Positions 27,654 through 36,355 of a DNA stretch of 64,000 nt are shown in pieces. The notes beneath the pieces are model-generated. The model was not told where the DNA came from. It worked only from the letters and a program-made list of their open reading frames with translations, and made no database searches. Positions within the stretch are counted from its first letter, which is position 1; each line of letters opens with the position of its first letter. A program made the translations under genes and the position numbers. The DNA comes from Chloroflexota bacterium (GTDB lineage: Bacteria; Chloroflexota; Anaerolineae; Anaerolineales; UBA4823), in contig JAAYXE010000173.1 of NCBI GenBank assembly GCA_012516075.1, forward strand, positions 1 to 64,000, written 5' to 3'.

Positions 27654-28586
27654 TTATTCCTCGTCGTCAACGCTTTCTACAATCGCTTCTTCTACATCAT
27701 CGCCGGTTTCTTCTTCTTCGGTTACAACCTCGTCGTCACCGGTGCCTTCAGCGGCGATCTCCTCCTCGACGTCATCTGCCACAGGTCGAGAAATTTTGGC
27801 GAGCGTAGCAGCGCCGAGCAGTTCTTCATCGGAAAGTTCTTCTTCGTACTCAGGGGCGGTATGGATCGCTTCAGCCACCCCGGTTTCGACATCCTCTTCC
27901 TTGCGCAGCGCGCGGCCTTCAATCGCGGCGTCTGCGATTTTGCCAACCAGCAGTTTGATGGCGCGAATGGCATCGTCGTTCGAGGGGATGACGTAATCGA
28001 TCTGGCGCGGATCACAGTTCGTGTCCACCAGCGCGATGACCGGGATCTTCAACAGATTGGCTTCGTGGATCGCAGTGTCCTCACGGCGTACGTCGACCAC
28101 GAACAGCAGTTCCGGCGGCTTGGTCATATTGCGGATACCGCCGAGCAGCATTTCCAGGCGCTCGATTTTGCGGGCGAGGATCAGGCCTTCTTTCTTGGTG
28201 ATGCGATCGAAGTCGCCGCGATCGCGCATGCGCTCCAGGCGTTCGAGCTCGTTGATGCGCTGGCGGATGGTGCGCCAGTTGGTGAGCATTCCGCCCAGCC
28301 AGCGAGCCGTTACGTAGGGCATCCCGGCGCGCTGGGCCTCTGCCTGGACCGTCTCCTGCGCCTGGCGCTTGGTGCCCACGAACAAGATGGTGCCGCCCTC
28401 GGCAACGGTGTCGCGCACGACGTTGTAGGCCTGTTCCAGTGCTTTGACGGTTTTCTGCAGGTCAATGATGTGGATGCTGTTGCGTTCGGTGAAAATATAG
28501 GGCTTCATCGCCGGGTGCCATTTGTGGGTCCGGTGACCGAAATGGACACCGCTTTCGAGAAGCGCTTTCATAGAAATGATGGCCAT
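27654..28586 (-). CDS. rpsB: 30S ribosomal protein S2 with acidic extension
   Basis: The family start [20 protein letters not shown], the GTKRQAQ segment, [13 protein letters not shown] and [12 protein letters not shown] are all present. The S2 core ends around residue 230; about 80 further residues form an acidic tail (blocks such as [12 protein letters not shown] and [12 protein letters not shown]) that typical S2 lacks. It leads the rpsB-tsf operon, with a structured leader upstream. Confidence 0.97.
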   Translation of the reverse strand: MAIISMKALLESGVHFGHRTHKWHPAMKPYIFTERNSIHIIDLQKTVKALEQAYNVVRDTVAEGGTILFVGTKRQAQETVQAEAQRAGMPYVTARWLGGMLTNWRTIRQRINELERLERMRDRGDFDRITKKEGLILARKIERLEMLLGGIRNMTKPPELLFVVDVRREDTAIHEANLLKIPVIALVDTNCDPRQIDYVIPSNDDAIRAIKLLVGKIADAAIEGRALRKEEDVETGVAEAIHTAPEYEEELSDEELLGAATLAKISRPVADDVEEEIAAEGTGDDEVVTEEEETGDDVEEAIVESVDDEE

Positions 28587-28697
28587 GTTAATTCAACTCC
28601 TTCTGCGTTATCCTTCCGCTTTCGTCACCCCCAGCCGACACCTCGGCCAAGGCACGCACGGCTGAGTCAGAAAGCGTGTATGATGGATGGGGATTAT

Positions 28698-28752
28698 TGC
28701 CCGGATGGGCAGCCCATCTGCGGGCACAACTGCTCCCGCCAGGGGCGGGAGC
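28698..28752 (-). ncRNA. Structured leader of rpsB (candidate S2-binding r-leader)
   Basis: Between the rpsB promoter and start codon the RNA folds into two adjacent hairpins. One has a 9-bp stem GCTCCCGCC/GGCGGGAGC with a three-base loop (28732-28752). The other has stem TGCCCG/CGGGCA closing an inner GATGGGC/GCCCATC helix with a CA bulge (28698-28726). Autoregulatory leaders binding S2 are known in several phyla; membership in that class is inference. Confidence 0.5.
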
Positions 28753-28759
28753 GCGTCCA

Positions 28760-28789
28760 AGTATAACATAACAAAGAAGAAAATGTCTA
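28760..28789 (-). promoter_or_regulatory. rpsB promoter
   Basis: On the minus strand TAGACA (28789-28784), 18 bases, TATACT (28765-28760), giving a leader of about 165 bases. Confidence 0.65.
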
Positions 28790-28907
28790 TTCTTTCTTCA
28801 AATTTTTCTGAACCGGGCCGAATCCCCTTCTCCAGCAATATGCTTCATACCCTTTAGTGCAGGCACCACCCAACAAATCTATAGGGTGATGAATGGCGCT
28901 CGCGAGG

Positions 28908-28913
28908 TAGAAT
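28908..28913 (+). promoter_or_regulatory. -10 box of birA, leaderless geometry
   Basis: TAGAAT ends six bases before the birA ATG at 28920, the same geometry as recO. The nearest purine run is too far upstream to act as a ribosome site. No convincing -35 box. Confidence 0.45.
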
Positions 28914-28919
28914 TCGAAT

Positions 28920-29753
28920 ATGGATGCCGGCCAGATTGAGAAAGCGCTGGAAGGGCTGCCGGTAGGTCCGGTGCGTTATTTTGAGCAAACCGGCTCGACC
29001 AACGATGAGGCAGCGCACTGGGTTGATGAAGGCGCACCAGACCTTGCCCTGGTGATCGCCAACGAACAGCGCGCCGGAAGAGGACGCCTCAACCGCCGCT
29101 GGTTTACACCGCCTGATTCAGCCCTGGCCGTCAGCGTGATCCTGCGCCCGACCAGCCAGACGGAGCGCTCCGCGAACATCCTGCGCATTACCGCCCTCGC
29201 CTCGCTGGCCCTGTGCGGCGCCCTGCAGGACGAATACCGTTTGCAGGCGGAGATCAAGTGGCCCAATGATGTGCTCATAAATGGCCGTAAGGCAGCCGGG
29301 ATCCTGGTCGAAGCCCAGTGGGATGGTGAATATCCATCGGCTTTTATCCTGGGGATTGGTGTGAATGCCTCTCCGGCGGCGCTGCCTCCCGAAGATGAAC
29401 TGCTCTTCCCGGCGATCAGCGTAGAAGAAGCCGCCGGATCCGCCGTCGACCGTCTGCGGCTCCTGCGCGCGCTGCTGGCTCATATGATCCACTGGCGAGG
29501 GCTGCTGCACAGCCAGGCATTCCTGCAGGCGTGGGAAGCACGGCTGGCTTTTCGCGGGGAGCGCGTCCGGGTCTGGGGGGCGGGCCTGCCGGTAAAGAAC
29601 CAGACCTCCGCGCAGGAATTTTTGGAAGCAGAACTGCTCGGACTGGATGAACGCGGTGGGCTTCGGCTGCGAGATGATCTGGGTAAAGTTATCTCCATCC
29701 ACAGCGGCGAGATCAGGCTGCGCCCTGCACCACCTGCAAAAGAAAACCTTTAA
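28920..29753 (+). CDS. birA: Biotin--[acetyl-CoA-carboxylase] ligase
   Basis: Activates biotin as biotinyl-AMP and attaches it to the biotin carboxyl carrier protein. Seen are FEQTGSTNDEA, the adenylate-binding loop GRGRLNRRWFTPP, KWPNDVLINGRKAAGILVEA, GIGVNAS, and the small C-terminal SH3-like domain. There is no N-terminal winged helix, so this is the monofunctional type that does not repress biotin genes. Length (277) fits a protein without the DNA-binding domain. Confidence 0.95.
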   Translation: MDAGQIEKALEGLPVGPVRYFEQTGSTNDEAAHWVDEGAPDLALVIANEQRAGRGRLNRRWFTPPDSALAVSVILRPTSQTERSANILRITALASLALCGALQDEYRLQAEIKWPNDVLINGRKAAGILVEAQWDGEYPSAFILGIGVNASPAALPPEDELLFPAISVEEAAGSAVDRLRLLRALLAHMIHWRGLLHSQAFLQAWEARLAFRGERVRVWGAGLPVKNQTSAQEFLEAELLGLDERGGLRLRDDLGKVISIHSGEIRLRPAPPAKENL

Positions 29754-29809
29754 GCCGGTGATCCGGCTGTTGTGCTGCACCGGCAGCACCGAGGAATCAG
29801 GAGTAATTT

Positions 29810-30031
29810 ATGCTTGAAGAACTGCGTGCACAGGCTGCTGAATTTGTGTTTGAAGATGAACCTGAGGATGATGACGCGCTTCAGGTGGAATACGATACGG
29901 AGCCAAAGAAATATTTCCTGGGGATGGCGCCCTGGCAGCGCTTTATCGTTTCACTGCTGCTGTTCGTCATCGTCTTTTTAACCGGCGTGTTCGCACTGCT
30001 GATCACCGAAAGAATTTATCTGGCTATTTAA
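29810..30031 (+). CDS. Small single-helix membrane protein
   Basis: A 73-residue protein: an acidic cytoplasmic-looking N-terminus (residues 12-30 rich in Glu/Asp), a linker YFLGMAPWQRF, and one hydrophobic helix (about 45-67). CAGGAGTAA precedes the ATG. It follows birA by 56 bases and ends just before a hairpin. No family recognised; it could assist a membrane complex. Confidence 0.65.
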   Translation: MLEELRAQAAEFVFEDEPEDDDALQVEYDTEPKKYFLGMAPWQRFIVSLLLFVIVFLTGVFALLITERIYLAI

Positions 30032-30036
30032 ATATC

Positions 30037-30061
30037 AAAGGGGCGGTAAACCCGCCCCTTT
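30037..30061. terminator. Terminator between convergent small membrane protein gene and gyrA
   Basis: A perfect 10-bp stem AAAGGGGCGG/CCGCCCCTTT with a five-base loop. The A/T ends provide short U-rich tails in both directions. Confidence 0.85.
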
Positions 30062-30088
30062 AAAAATCCCCATAAGTCATACGTCAAT

Positions 30089-32569
30089 TTACTCGGCAGC
30101 GCCCACCTGGCGCAGGTCCGCATCGGCGGTACGGGCAAGCGAGGCCACCGTGTCGCCGTCGTGCATGCTGATGATCCTGACGCCGCGCGTGATGCGCCCG
30201 GAGCGCGAAATCGTGCTGACCTTTGTGCGCAGCACGACGCCGCTGGACGTGATGATGGTCAGATCATCGGCATCCTGAACAACACGTGCGGCGGCAATTT
30301 TTCCGACCTTGTCGATAGCATTTTTGTCGATGGTTTGAACGCCCTGGGTTGCACGGCCCCTGAGGGGGTACTCACTGAGCGGCGTGCGTTTACCAAATCC
30401 CTGCGTGGTAATCACCAGCAGATCGCCGCCAGGTTCGACGACTTCCATGCCAGTAACATAGTCCCCTTCAGTAAGACGGATTCCGGTTACGCCAGCAGCC
30501 ATCCGTCCCATGGGACGCACCTGATTCTCGTTGAAGCGCAGCGCCTGACCGCGCTCCGTAACCAGGATCACATCATCTTTGCCCTGCGTCCGCCGCGCCC
30601 AGCGCAGTTCGTCGTCTTCATCCAGGGTAATGGCGATCAGGCCCGAGGGACGTACAGAAGCGAATTCCGACAGTGCCACCCGTTTGACACGCCCCTTGCG
30701 GGTGGCCATGATCATATACTGGGCCTCTTCAAATTTGGGTACGGCCAGGGCCGCGGTGATGGTTTCTTTGGGATCCAGCGAAAGCACGTTGACGATGGGG
30801 ATGCCTTTGGCAGTCCGGTCGGCGTCTGGAATCTGGTAGGCTTTTTCAGAATAAACTTTGCCTTTGTTTGAGAAGAAAAGCACTGTGTCCAGCGTGCGCG
30901 CGGGGACGATCATGAGCACTTCATCTTCGTCACGGGTGGTATGCCCGGAGACGCCGCGCCCGCCTCGCCGCTGGGCCCGGAACACCTTCGACGCCGTGCG
31001 TTTAATATAGCCGCGCGCGGTGAGGGTAATCAGGCAGGCTTCGTCCGGCACCAGGTCTTCTTCGCGGATGTCCTCATTCGCTTCGTAAGCGATGTGCGTG
31101 CGTCGTTCGTCTCCGTATTTTTCGGCCACGTCGATCAGATCTTCTTTGATAACGGCCAGGATTTTGTGGGGGCTGGCCAGCAGGTCTTCCAGATAGGCGA
31201 TGCGCTCCAGTGTCTGGCGGTGTTCATCCTCGATCTTCTGGCGTTCCAGGGCGGCCAGACGGCGGAGCTGCAGGTCCAGGATCGCCTGAGCCTGGCGTTC
31301 GCTGAGGTTGAAGCGCTCCATCAAGCGATCTCGCGCTGCGTCAGCATCCGGAGCCCGGCGGATGGTCTCGATCACGTCATCCAGGTGTGCCAGTGCGATC
31401 AGCAGACCCTCTAAAATATGTGCCCGTTCGCGCGCTTTTTTCAGTTCGAACTCCGAACGGCGGGTGATGATCGTACGGCGGTGCTCGATGAAAAGCTGCA
31501 GGGCGCGTTTGAGAGTCAGCAGGCGGGGCTCGTCATCGACCAGGGCCAGCATCTGCACGCCAAAGGTGGACTGCAGCGGCGTGTATTTATACAGCTGGTT
31601 GAGGATTTTCTTCGGCTGAGCACCCCGGCGAAGTTCAATGATAATGCTCATACCGCGCCGGTCCGATTCGTCGCGCAGATCGCTGATGCCGTCGATCTTG
31701 CCGCTGCGCACGAGTTCGGCGATGCGTTCGATCAGGGATGATTTGTTTAACTGGTATGGGATTTCAGTAATCACGATGCGGAAGCGGCCGCCGCTCATTT
31801 CTTCGATATGGGCCAGGCCGCGCAGTACGATGCGCCCTTTGCCCGTCACATAGGCCTGTAATATCCCCTCGGTTCCCACGATCACGCCCCCGGTGGGGAA
31901 GTCCGGGCCCGGCATGCGTTTAATTAACTCTTCGACGGGGATGTCTTCTACATGGTCGTAGTTATCGATCATGTAGGTGAGGGCATCGACCAGTTCACGG
32001 AGGTTGTGTGGGGGGATATTGGTGGCCATGCCCACGGCAATGCCGGCTGAGCCGTTCATCAGCAGATTGGGCAGGCGCGAGGGCAGCACGGTTGGCTCCT
32101 GCAGGGAGCCGTCGAAGTTATCCGTAAAGTCAACCGTATCTTTATCGATATCCGCCAGCATTTCTTCCGCCATGCGTGCCATGCGAGCTTCTGTGTAGCG
32201 CATGGCAGCAGGCGCGTCGCCGTCAATGGAACCGAAGTTACCCTGCCCGTCAACCAGGGGATAGCGCATTGAAAAATCCTGCGCGAGACGCGCCATGGCA
32301 TCATAGACAGCCGAATCGCCGTGGGGGTGATACTTACCCAGCACCTCGCCTACAATACGAGCGGACTTTTTATAGGGCGACGAAGCGCGGATACCCATGT
32401 CGTGCATGGCATACAGGATGCGCCGGTGAACCGGCTTCAGCCCGTCGCGTGCATCGGGGAGTGCGCGTGCCACGATGACGCTCATTGCGTAATCGAGATA
32501 AGCAGAGCGCATCTGCTCATCAATATCGACGTGTTGAATAGAACCGTTTTGAATGGAACCGTTATCCAT
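30089..32569 (-). CDS. gyrA: DNA gyrase subunit A
   Basis: The breakage-reunion subunit of gyrase, 826 residues. The quinolone-determining region reads [20 protein letters not shown] and the catalytic Tyr lies in [10 protein letters not shown]. The C-terminal beta-pinwheel has the GyrA box as QRRGGRG, which supports GyrA rather than ParC. Residues equivalent to E. coli Ser83 and Asp87 are Ser and Tyr-Asp context (DSAVYDA), the common sensitive form. gyrB is not in the window. Confidence 0.97.
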   Translation of the reverse strand: MDNGSIQNGSIQHVDIDEQMRSAYLDYAMSVIVARALPDARDGLKPVHRRILYAMHDMGIRASSPYKKSARIVGEVLGKYHPHGDSAVYDAMARLAQDFSMRYPLVDGQGNFGSIDGDAPAAMRYTEARMARMAEEMLADIDKDTVDFTDNFDGSLQEPTVLPSRLPNLLMNGSAGIAVGMATNIPPHNLRELVDALTYMIDNYDHVEDIPVEELIKRMPGPDFPTGGVIVGTEGILQAYVTGKGRIVLRGLAHIEEMSGGRFRIVITEIPYQLNKSSLIERIAELVRSGKIDGISDLRDESDRRGMSIIIELRRGAQPKKILNQLYKYTPLQSTFGVQMLALVDDEPRLLTLKRALQLFIEHRRTIITRRSEFELKKARERAHILEGLLIALAHLDDVIETIRRAPDADAARDRLMERFNLSERQAQAILDLQLRRLAALERQKIEDEHRQTLERIAYLEDLLASPHKILAVIKEDLIDVAEKYGDERRTHIAYEANEDIREEDLVPDEACLITLTARGYIKRTASKVFRAQRRGGRGVSGHTTRDEDEVLMIVPARTLDTVLFFSNKGKVYSEKAYQIPDADRTAKGIPIVNVLSLDPKETITAALAVPKFEEAQYMIMATRKGRVKRVALSEFASVRPSGLIAITLDEDDELRWARRTQGKDDVILVTERGQALRFNENQVRPMGRMAAGVTGIRLTEGDYVTGMEVVEPGGDLLVITTQGFGKRTPLSEYPLRGRATQGVQTIDKNAIDKVGKIAAARVVQDADDLTIITSSGVVLRTKVSTISRSGRITRGVRIISMHDGDTVASLARTADADLRQVGAAE

Positions 32570-32766
32570 AACTAATCCTTCGAATAGGTAACCCGCGGTG
32601 TTGAACAGGCTCCGTGGTCGTGATCCTCAGCCCTGTATTACCCCTGGGCTGATGATGCTCCATCCATCAGGGACAAAAACCAGGAACGGTTAGCCGCAAA
32701 AAAGGATTGCTTTTCTCTCTTCGCCTGCATAAAAATGGACGTTAAATGAAGCAGACACGAACTCTT

Positions 32767-32801
32767 ATTATACCCCATCCCCGGGATAACGTCCGTTATC
32801 C
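32767..32801 (-). promoter_or_regulatory. gyrA promoter with a 7-4-7 inverted repeat over the -35 position
   Basis: On the minus strand a consensus TATAAT (32772-32767) is preceded by a perfect inverted repeat GGATAAC-4-GTTATCC (32784-32801) that occupies the -35 region. No consensus -35 is visible, so an activator or repressor may bind the repeat. The leader to gyrA is about 190 bases. Confidence 0.55.
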
Positions 32802-32806
32802 TTTAC

Positions 32807-32852
32807 ATAAAACAACATGGGCGCCCCCATCAGGGCGCCCATGTTGTTTTAT
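32807..32852 (-). terminator. Strong terminator after the GltD-like gene
   Basis: A perfect 20-bp stem (ATAAAACAACATGGGCGCCC and its complement) with a six-base loop; the T-rich 3' arm serves the minus-strand gene ending at 32885. Confidence 0.9.
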
Positions 32853-32884
32853 TCAGAGAAAGCAAGTCTGCAGGTTTGCCAGGT

Positions 32885-34321
32885 TTACCCTTTTTGTGAC
32901 AGGTAGGCATTGATGCCGGCTGCCGCACGCCGCCCGGCTACCATTGCGGTGACGACCAGGTCAGGCCCGGTGACCGCGTCGCCCCCGGCGAAGACTTCCG
33001 GCCGGGTTGTGGCGCCGGTCTCCGGGTCGACAACGATCAGCCCCCATTTGCGGGTTTCAAGGCCAGGGGTTGTTTCCCCGATCACCGGATCGGGCCAGTA
33101 GCCCAGAGCCAGCACTGCGGTGTCGGCTTCTACGATGAAGTTGGACCCTTCAATCGGGACCGGTCTGCGGCGTCCCTTCTCGTCGGGCTCGCCCAGTTCC
33201 ATGCGAATGCACTCTACCTGGGCCAGCCGCCCGTCAGGGCCGGCGATAAAGCGAACGGGCTGGGTCAGGAACTGGTATTTTGCGCCTTCTTCGCGCGCCA
33301 GCTCGCGATCTTTCTTCCCACCCGGCATTTCTTTTTCGGTCCGGCGGTACAGACAGGTGACCTCTTCGGCGCCCAGGCGGATGGCGCTGCGCAGGCAGTC
33401 TGAAGCCGTGTCGCCACCGCCAATCACAACCACTTTGCGTCCTACCTCCGGCCGTCCCTGCATACCGGCAGGCAGCAGGTCCAGGGCGACATTAGCTCGC
33501 ATCAGGAATTCTGTCGCTTTGTACACGCCGGGCAGATCTTCTCCAGGGATGTTCATCGGGGCGTCGATACCGGTCCCAACGCCCACATATACGGCGTCAT
33601 ATCCTTCGGCCAGCAGGTCGTCGATAGTCCTGTCTTTACCAATGGTCGTGCTGCCAACATATTCAACCCCCGCGCGTTCCAGATCTTCCCAGCGGGCGAA
33701 GACCACTTCTTTGGGGAGTTTGAAATTAGGGATACCATAAACCAGCAGCCCGCCGGGCGCCGGGTTCTTATCAAAAATTGTAACCCGGTGACCCATCTGC
33801 ACGAGTTGTTCGGCGCAGGCCAGCCCGGATGGTCCCGCTCCGACAACGGCGACGCGTTTTCCGCTCGGTTCCCCAACCGGAATGTGAACACCGCCGTGCC
33901 GGCGCTCGTAATCGGCGACGAAGGCTTCAAGCTGGCCGGTCAGTACAGGGTCGTGATGTTTGACGTGCACACAGGAGCCCTGGCAGAGCTGTTCATACGG
34001 GCAAACCCGGCCGCAGATCTCGGGCATGGAGCTGGTCTGGCGGTAAAGCTGCGCTGCCTCGAGAAATTTACCCTGTTCGATCAGCCACATGGCTGACGGG
34101 ATATCGTTATGAGCCGGGCATGCCAGGTGGCAGGGAGCCGGATCAGGGCAGTGGATGCAGCGAGATGCTTCATACATCGCTCTTTCTGCATCGAATGGAA
34201 TGGTCACGTCATCAAAATCGTGGATGCGTTCCTCCGCAGGACGGCGCTCAATGTCCTTGGATGGAGTCCAAGCACGTTCTTTGCGATCGATAGCGAGAAA
34301 ACCACTGGGTATGGCTTGCAC
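32885..34321 (-). CDS. GltD-like NAD(P)H/FAD oxidoreductase with N-terminal Fe-S domain
   Basis: A 478-residue protein of the glutamate synthase small-subunit family. The N-terminal cysteine-rich domain (CIHCPDPAPCHLACPAHNDI, then CGRVCPYEQLCQGSC) binds Fe-S clusters, followed by an FAD Rossmann motif VVGAGPSGLACAEQL, a second NAD(P) motif VVIGGGDTASDC, and the closing FAGGDAVTGPDLVV. No large GltB subunit lies near, so it may pair with a distant partner or act as an NfnB/ferredoxin-NADP reductase type. The start is GTG 34321 with GGAGGTG five bases upstream. Confidence 0.88.
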   Translation of the reverse strand: MQAIPSGFLAIDRKERAWTPSKDIERRPAEERIHDFDDVTIPFDAERAMYEASRCIHCPDPAPCHLACPAHNDIPSAMWLIEQGKFLEAAQLYRQTSSMPEICGRVCPYEQLCQGSCVHVKHHDPVLTGQLEAFVADYERRHGGVHIPVGEPSGKRVAVVGAGPSGLACAEQLVQMGHRVTIFDKNPAPGGLLVYGIPNFKLPKEVVFARWEDLERAGVEYVGSTTIGKDRTIDDLLAEGYDAVYVGVGTGIDAPMNIPGEDLPGVYKATEFLMRANVALDLLPAGMQGRPEVGRKVVVIGGGDTASDCLRSAIRLGAEEVTCLYRRTEKEMPGGKKDRELAREEGAKYQFLTQPVRFIAGPDGRLAQVECIRMELGEPDEKGRRRPVPIEGSNFIVEADTAVLALGYWPDPVIGETTPGLETRKWGLIVVDPETGATTRPEVFAGGDAVTGPDLVVTAMVAGRRAAAGINAYLSQKG

Positions 34322-34700
34322 GACAGCACCTCCTATTACCAGCTATTACCAATCATACTGGGACTCGAAATTCTCAATTAGTCTCAGTTGTCACGTTTTT
34401 TTCTGACGGTTGTCATGCCTCAATTGGTGAAATCTTAGATCAGCGTGACTTGATAGTTAAGGAAACGCTTAAAAAAACAAGCTGGTTTGTAACGCTCGGG
34501 GACAGACAGGTGGTAGGATGGCAGAGTAGATTATGGGATACAATCTCCTGCTGGAGAGAAACCTTTTCGCTTTTCGGGCGTACGAAGAGTAAACAGCGCA
34601 GCTCCGAAACGCTGAAAGGTTTAATACCGGAAGTTCGAAACGGTTTGCTACGAAAAAGACGGGCGGGAGAGCAAAGCCCGCCCTTAGCAGGAAGCGCGTT
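34322..34700. other. Divergent intergenic region between the GltD-like and adaptor genes
   Basis: A 379-base gap with no supported gene. A minus-strand TATGAT box near 34360 may serve the GltD-like gene. A 7-bp hairpin GGGCGGG/CCCGCCC (34661-34683) lies directly before the GTG start of the first adaptor; it could slow initiation or terminate leftward reading, since T-rich sequence follows on the minus strand. Confidence 0.4.
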
Positions 34701-36317
34701 GTGAAAAGAAATCGATTAATCGCGGCAGGTTTCATCCTGATCATAGTGATCATCTTCGGTGCACTGATTTACCGGACGCGTTCACTGGCTGCCGATATGC
34801 CGGAAGTCAGCACGGTAACGGCTGAACTCGGGGATCTTACGGTCACCGTTGCGGCAGATGGGACAGTGCGCAGCAATCAATCCGCGCTGATGGTGTGGAA
34901 CACATCCGGGACTGTTGCCAGGGTGCATGTCAAAACAGGGGACCGGGTGCAGAAGGGCGACGTGCTGGCTGAACTTGATCCTGAATCGCTGCCACCGCAG
35001 GTTGTGCTGGCTCAGGCGGAGTTGATTCAGGCTCGCAGAGCCCTTGATGATCTGCTGCAGTCCAGGGCGCGCAGCGCAGAGGCCTTGAAAGCGGTAGAGT
35101 CAGCCAGGAAAGCGCTTGAAGATGCCCGCAGCCCGGGTAAAGCCCGGGGAGAGGCGCAGCAGTCTCTTGCGGAAGCTGAAGCTGCGTTAGAAGATGCGCA
35201 AATGCGCTACGAGATTGCTGTCAGGCCGGCCTCACAGGCTGCCATTGAGCAGGCTTATTCTTCTTTGCTGCTGGCGGAGAATGCGCTGAACAAACACCTG
35301 GAAGAGATCGCGCGAGTGGAGAAAAAGCTGAAAAGGCCTGAGAGCGCGTATTCCTTCTGGGAATCGAAGGGTCTGTACCAGCGTATTCTGGATGCGCTCG
35401 AACTGCAGCTTCCTCAAAAGCAGATCGCTTATGAAGAAGCGCTGCAGCGCTACCAGCGGCTGCAGCAGCCACCCGATCCCAATGATGTAGCCCGGGCAGA
35501 GGCAGAGCTGGCGCTGGCACAGGCCCAGGTAGAACAGGCCCGGCGCCGTTACGAGCGGGTGAAGGATGGGGCCAGCGCAGGTGAGTTGGCGGTGCTGCAG
35601 GCTGAGCTGGAAGATGCGGAGCGTGAGTATGCACGCTGGAAAGACGGCCCGAGCGAAGATGAAATCCTGGCGGCTGAGGCACGCATCGCTGCGGCGGAAG
35701 CTTTACTCGAAGCGACTCGCATTACGGCTACTTTTGACGGTGTCGTAACGCAGGTGCACGTTCAACCGGGCGACCGGGTGGATCCGGGCACAGCAGCTTT
35801 TCGGGTGGATGATCTTTCACGTTTTATTGTCGAAGCTCAGGTTTCCGAGGTCGATATTAATAAAGTCAAACCCGGGCAGAAAGTACTGCTCAGGTTCGAT
35901 GCTGTTGACTCGACACTGCTCGGTGAGGACGCCGCGGCTCCATCCACGGGCACAGTATCACCTGGAACTTACACCGGTGAGGTTGTCCAGGTTGTACCGG
36001 TGGGACAGGTGACCGGGGGGACCACTACGTATACCGTGCGGACAGAACTGGTAGCAGACGACGGACTGGTCCGCCCTGGCATGACGGCCGAGATTTCCAT
36101 CGTGATCGAGGAGCTGCAGGATGTTCTGCTGGTTCCCAGCCAGGCGATTCGCTTCGAAAACGGCAGACGGGTTGTCTATATATTGAAAGGAAGCGAAATG
36201 GTGCCGGTAGAAATTACGCTGGGCGCCACCTCACGCGATTTCAGCCAGGTTCTTGCCGGAGATATCCGGCCGGGAGACCCGGTTGTCGTTTCGTTATCAC
36301 AAAATCCTGAAAGGTAG
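34701..36317 (+). CDS. MacA/HlyD-like adaptor protein 1
   Basis: A 538-residue membrane-anchored adaptor for an ABC exporter. One N-terminal helix (about 5-24) anchors it; a split lipoyl-like domain (GTVARVHVKTGDRVQKGDVL, and later GVVTQVHVQPGDRVDPGT) flanks a long coiled coil (about 95-340), then beta-barrel and C-terminal domains (VLLVPSQAIRFENGRRVVYI). Start GTG 34701, with AGGAAG eight bases upstream. It is followed by a paralogue and by ATPase and permease genes, so all four should form one exporter operon. Confidence 0.88.
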   Translation: MKRNRLIAAGFILIIVIIFGALIYRTRSLAADMPEVSTVTAELGDLTVTVAADGTVRSNQSALMVWNTSGTVARVHVKTGDRVQKGDVLAELDPESLPPQVVLAQAELIQARRALDDLLQSRARSAEALKAVESARKALEDARSPGKARGEAQQSLAEAEAALEDAQMRYEIAVRPASQAAIEQAYSSLLLAENALNKHLEEIARVEKKLKRPESAYSFWESKGLYQRILDALELQLPQKQIAYEEALQRYQRLQQPPDPNDVARAEAELALAQAQVEQARRRYERVKDGASAGELAVLQAELEDAEREYARWKDGPSEDEILAAEARIAAAEALLEATRITATFDGVVTQVHVQPGDRVDPGTAAFRVDDLSRFIVEAQVSEVDINKVKPGQKVLLRFDAVDSTLLGEDAAAPSTGTVSPGTYTGEVVQVVPVGQVTGGTTTYTVRTELVADDGLVRPGMTAEISIVIEELQDVLLVPSQAIRFENGRRVVYILKGSEMVPVEITLGATSRDFSQVLAGDIRPGDPVVVSLSQNPER

Positions 36318-36355
36318 CAGAAGGCACTGCTGCTTAAAAGGGCCTGGAGGTAAGG

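Noticed and set aside
30089-32569. Topoisomerase IV subunit ParC instead of GyrA
   Set aside because: The intact GyrA box QRRGGRG in the C-terminal domain supports gyrase.
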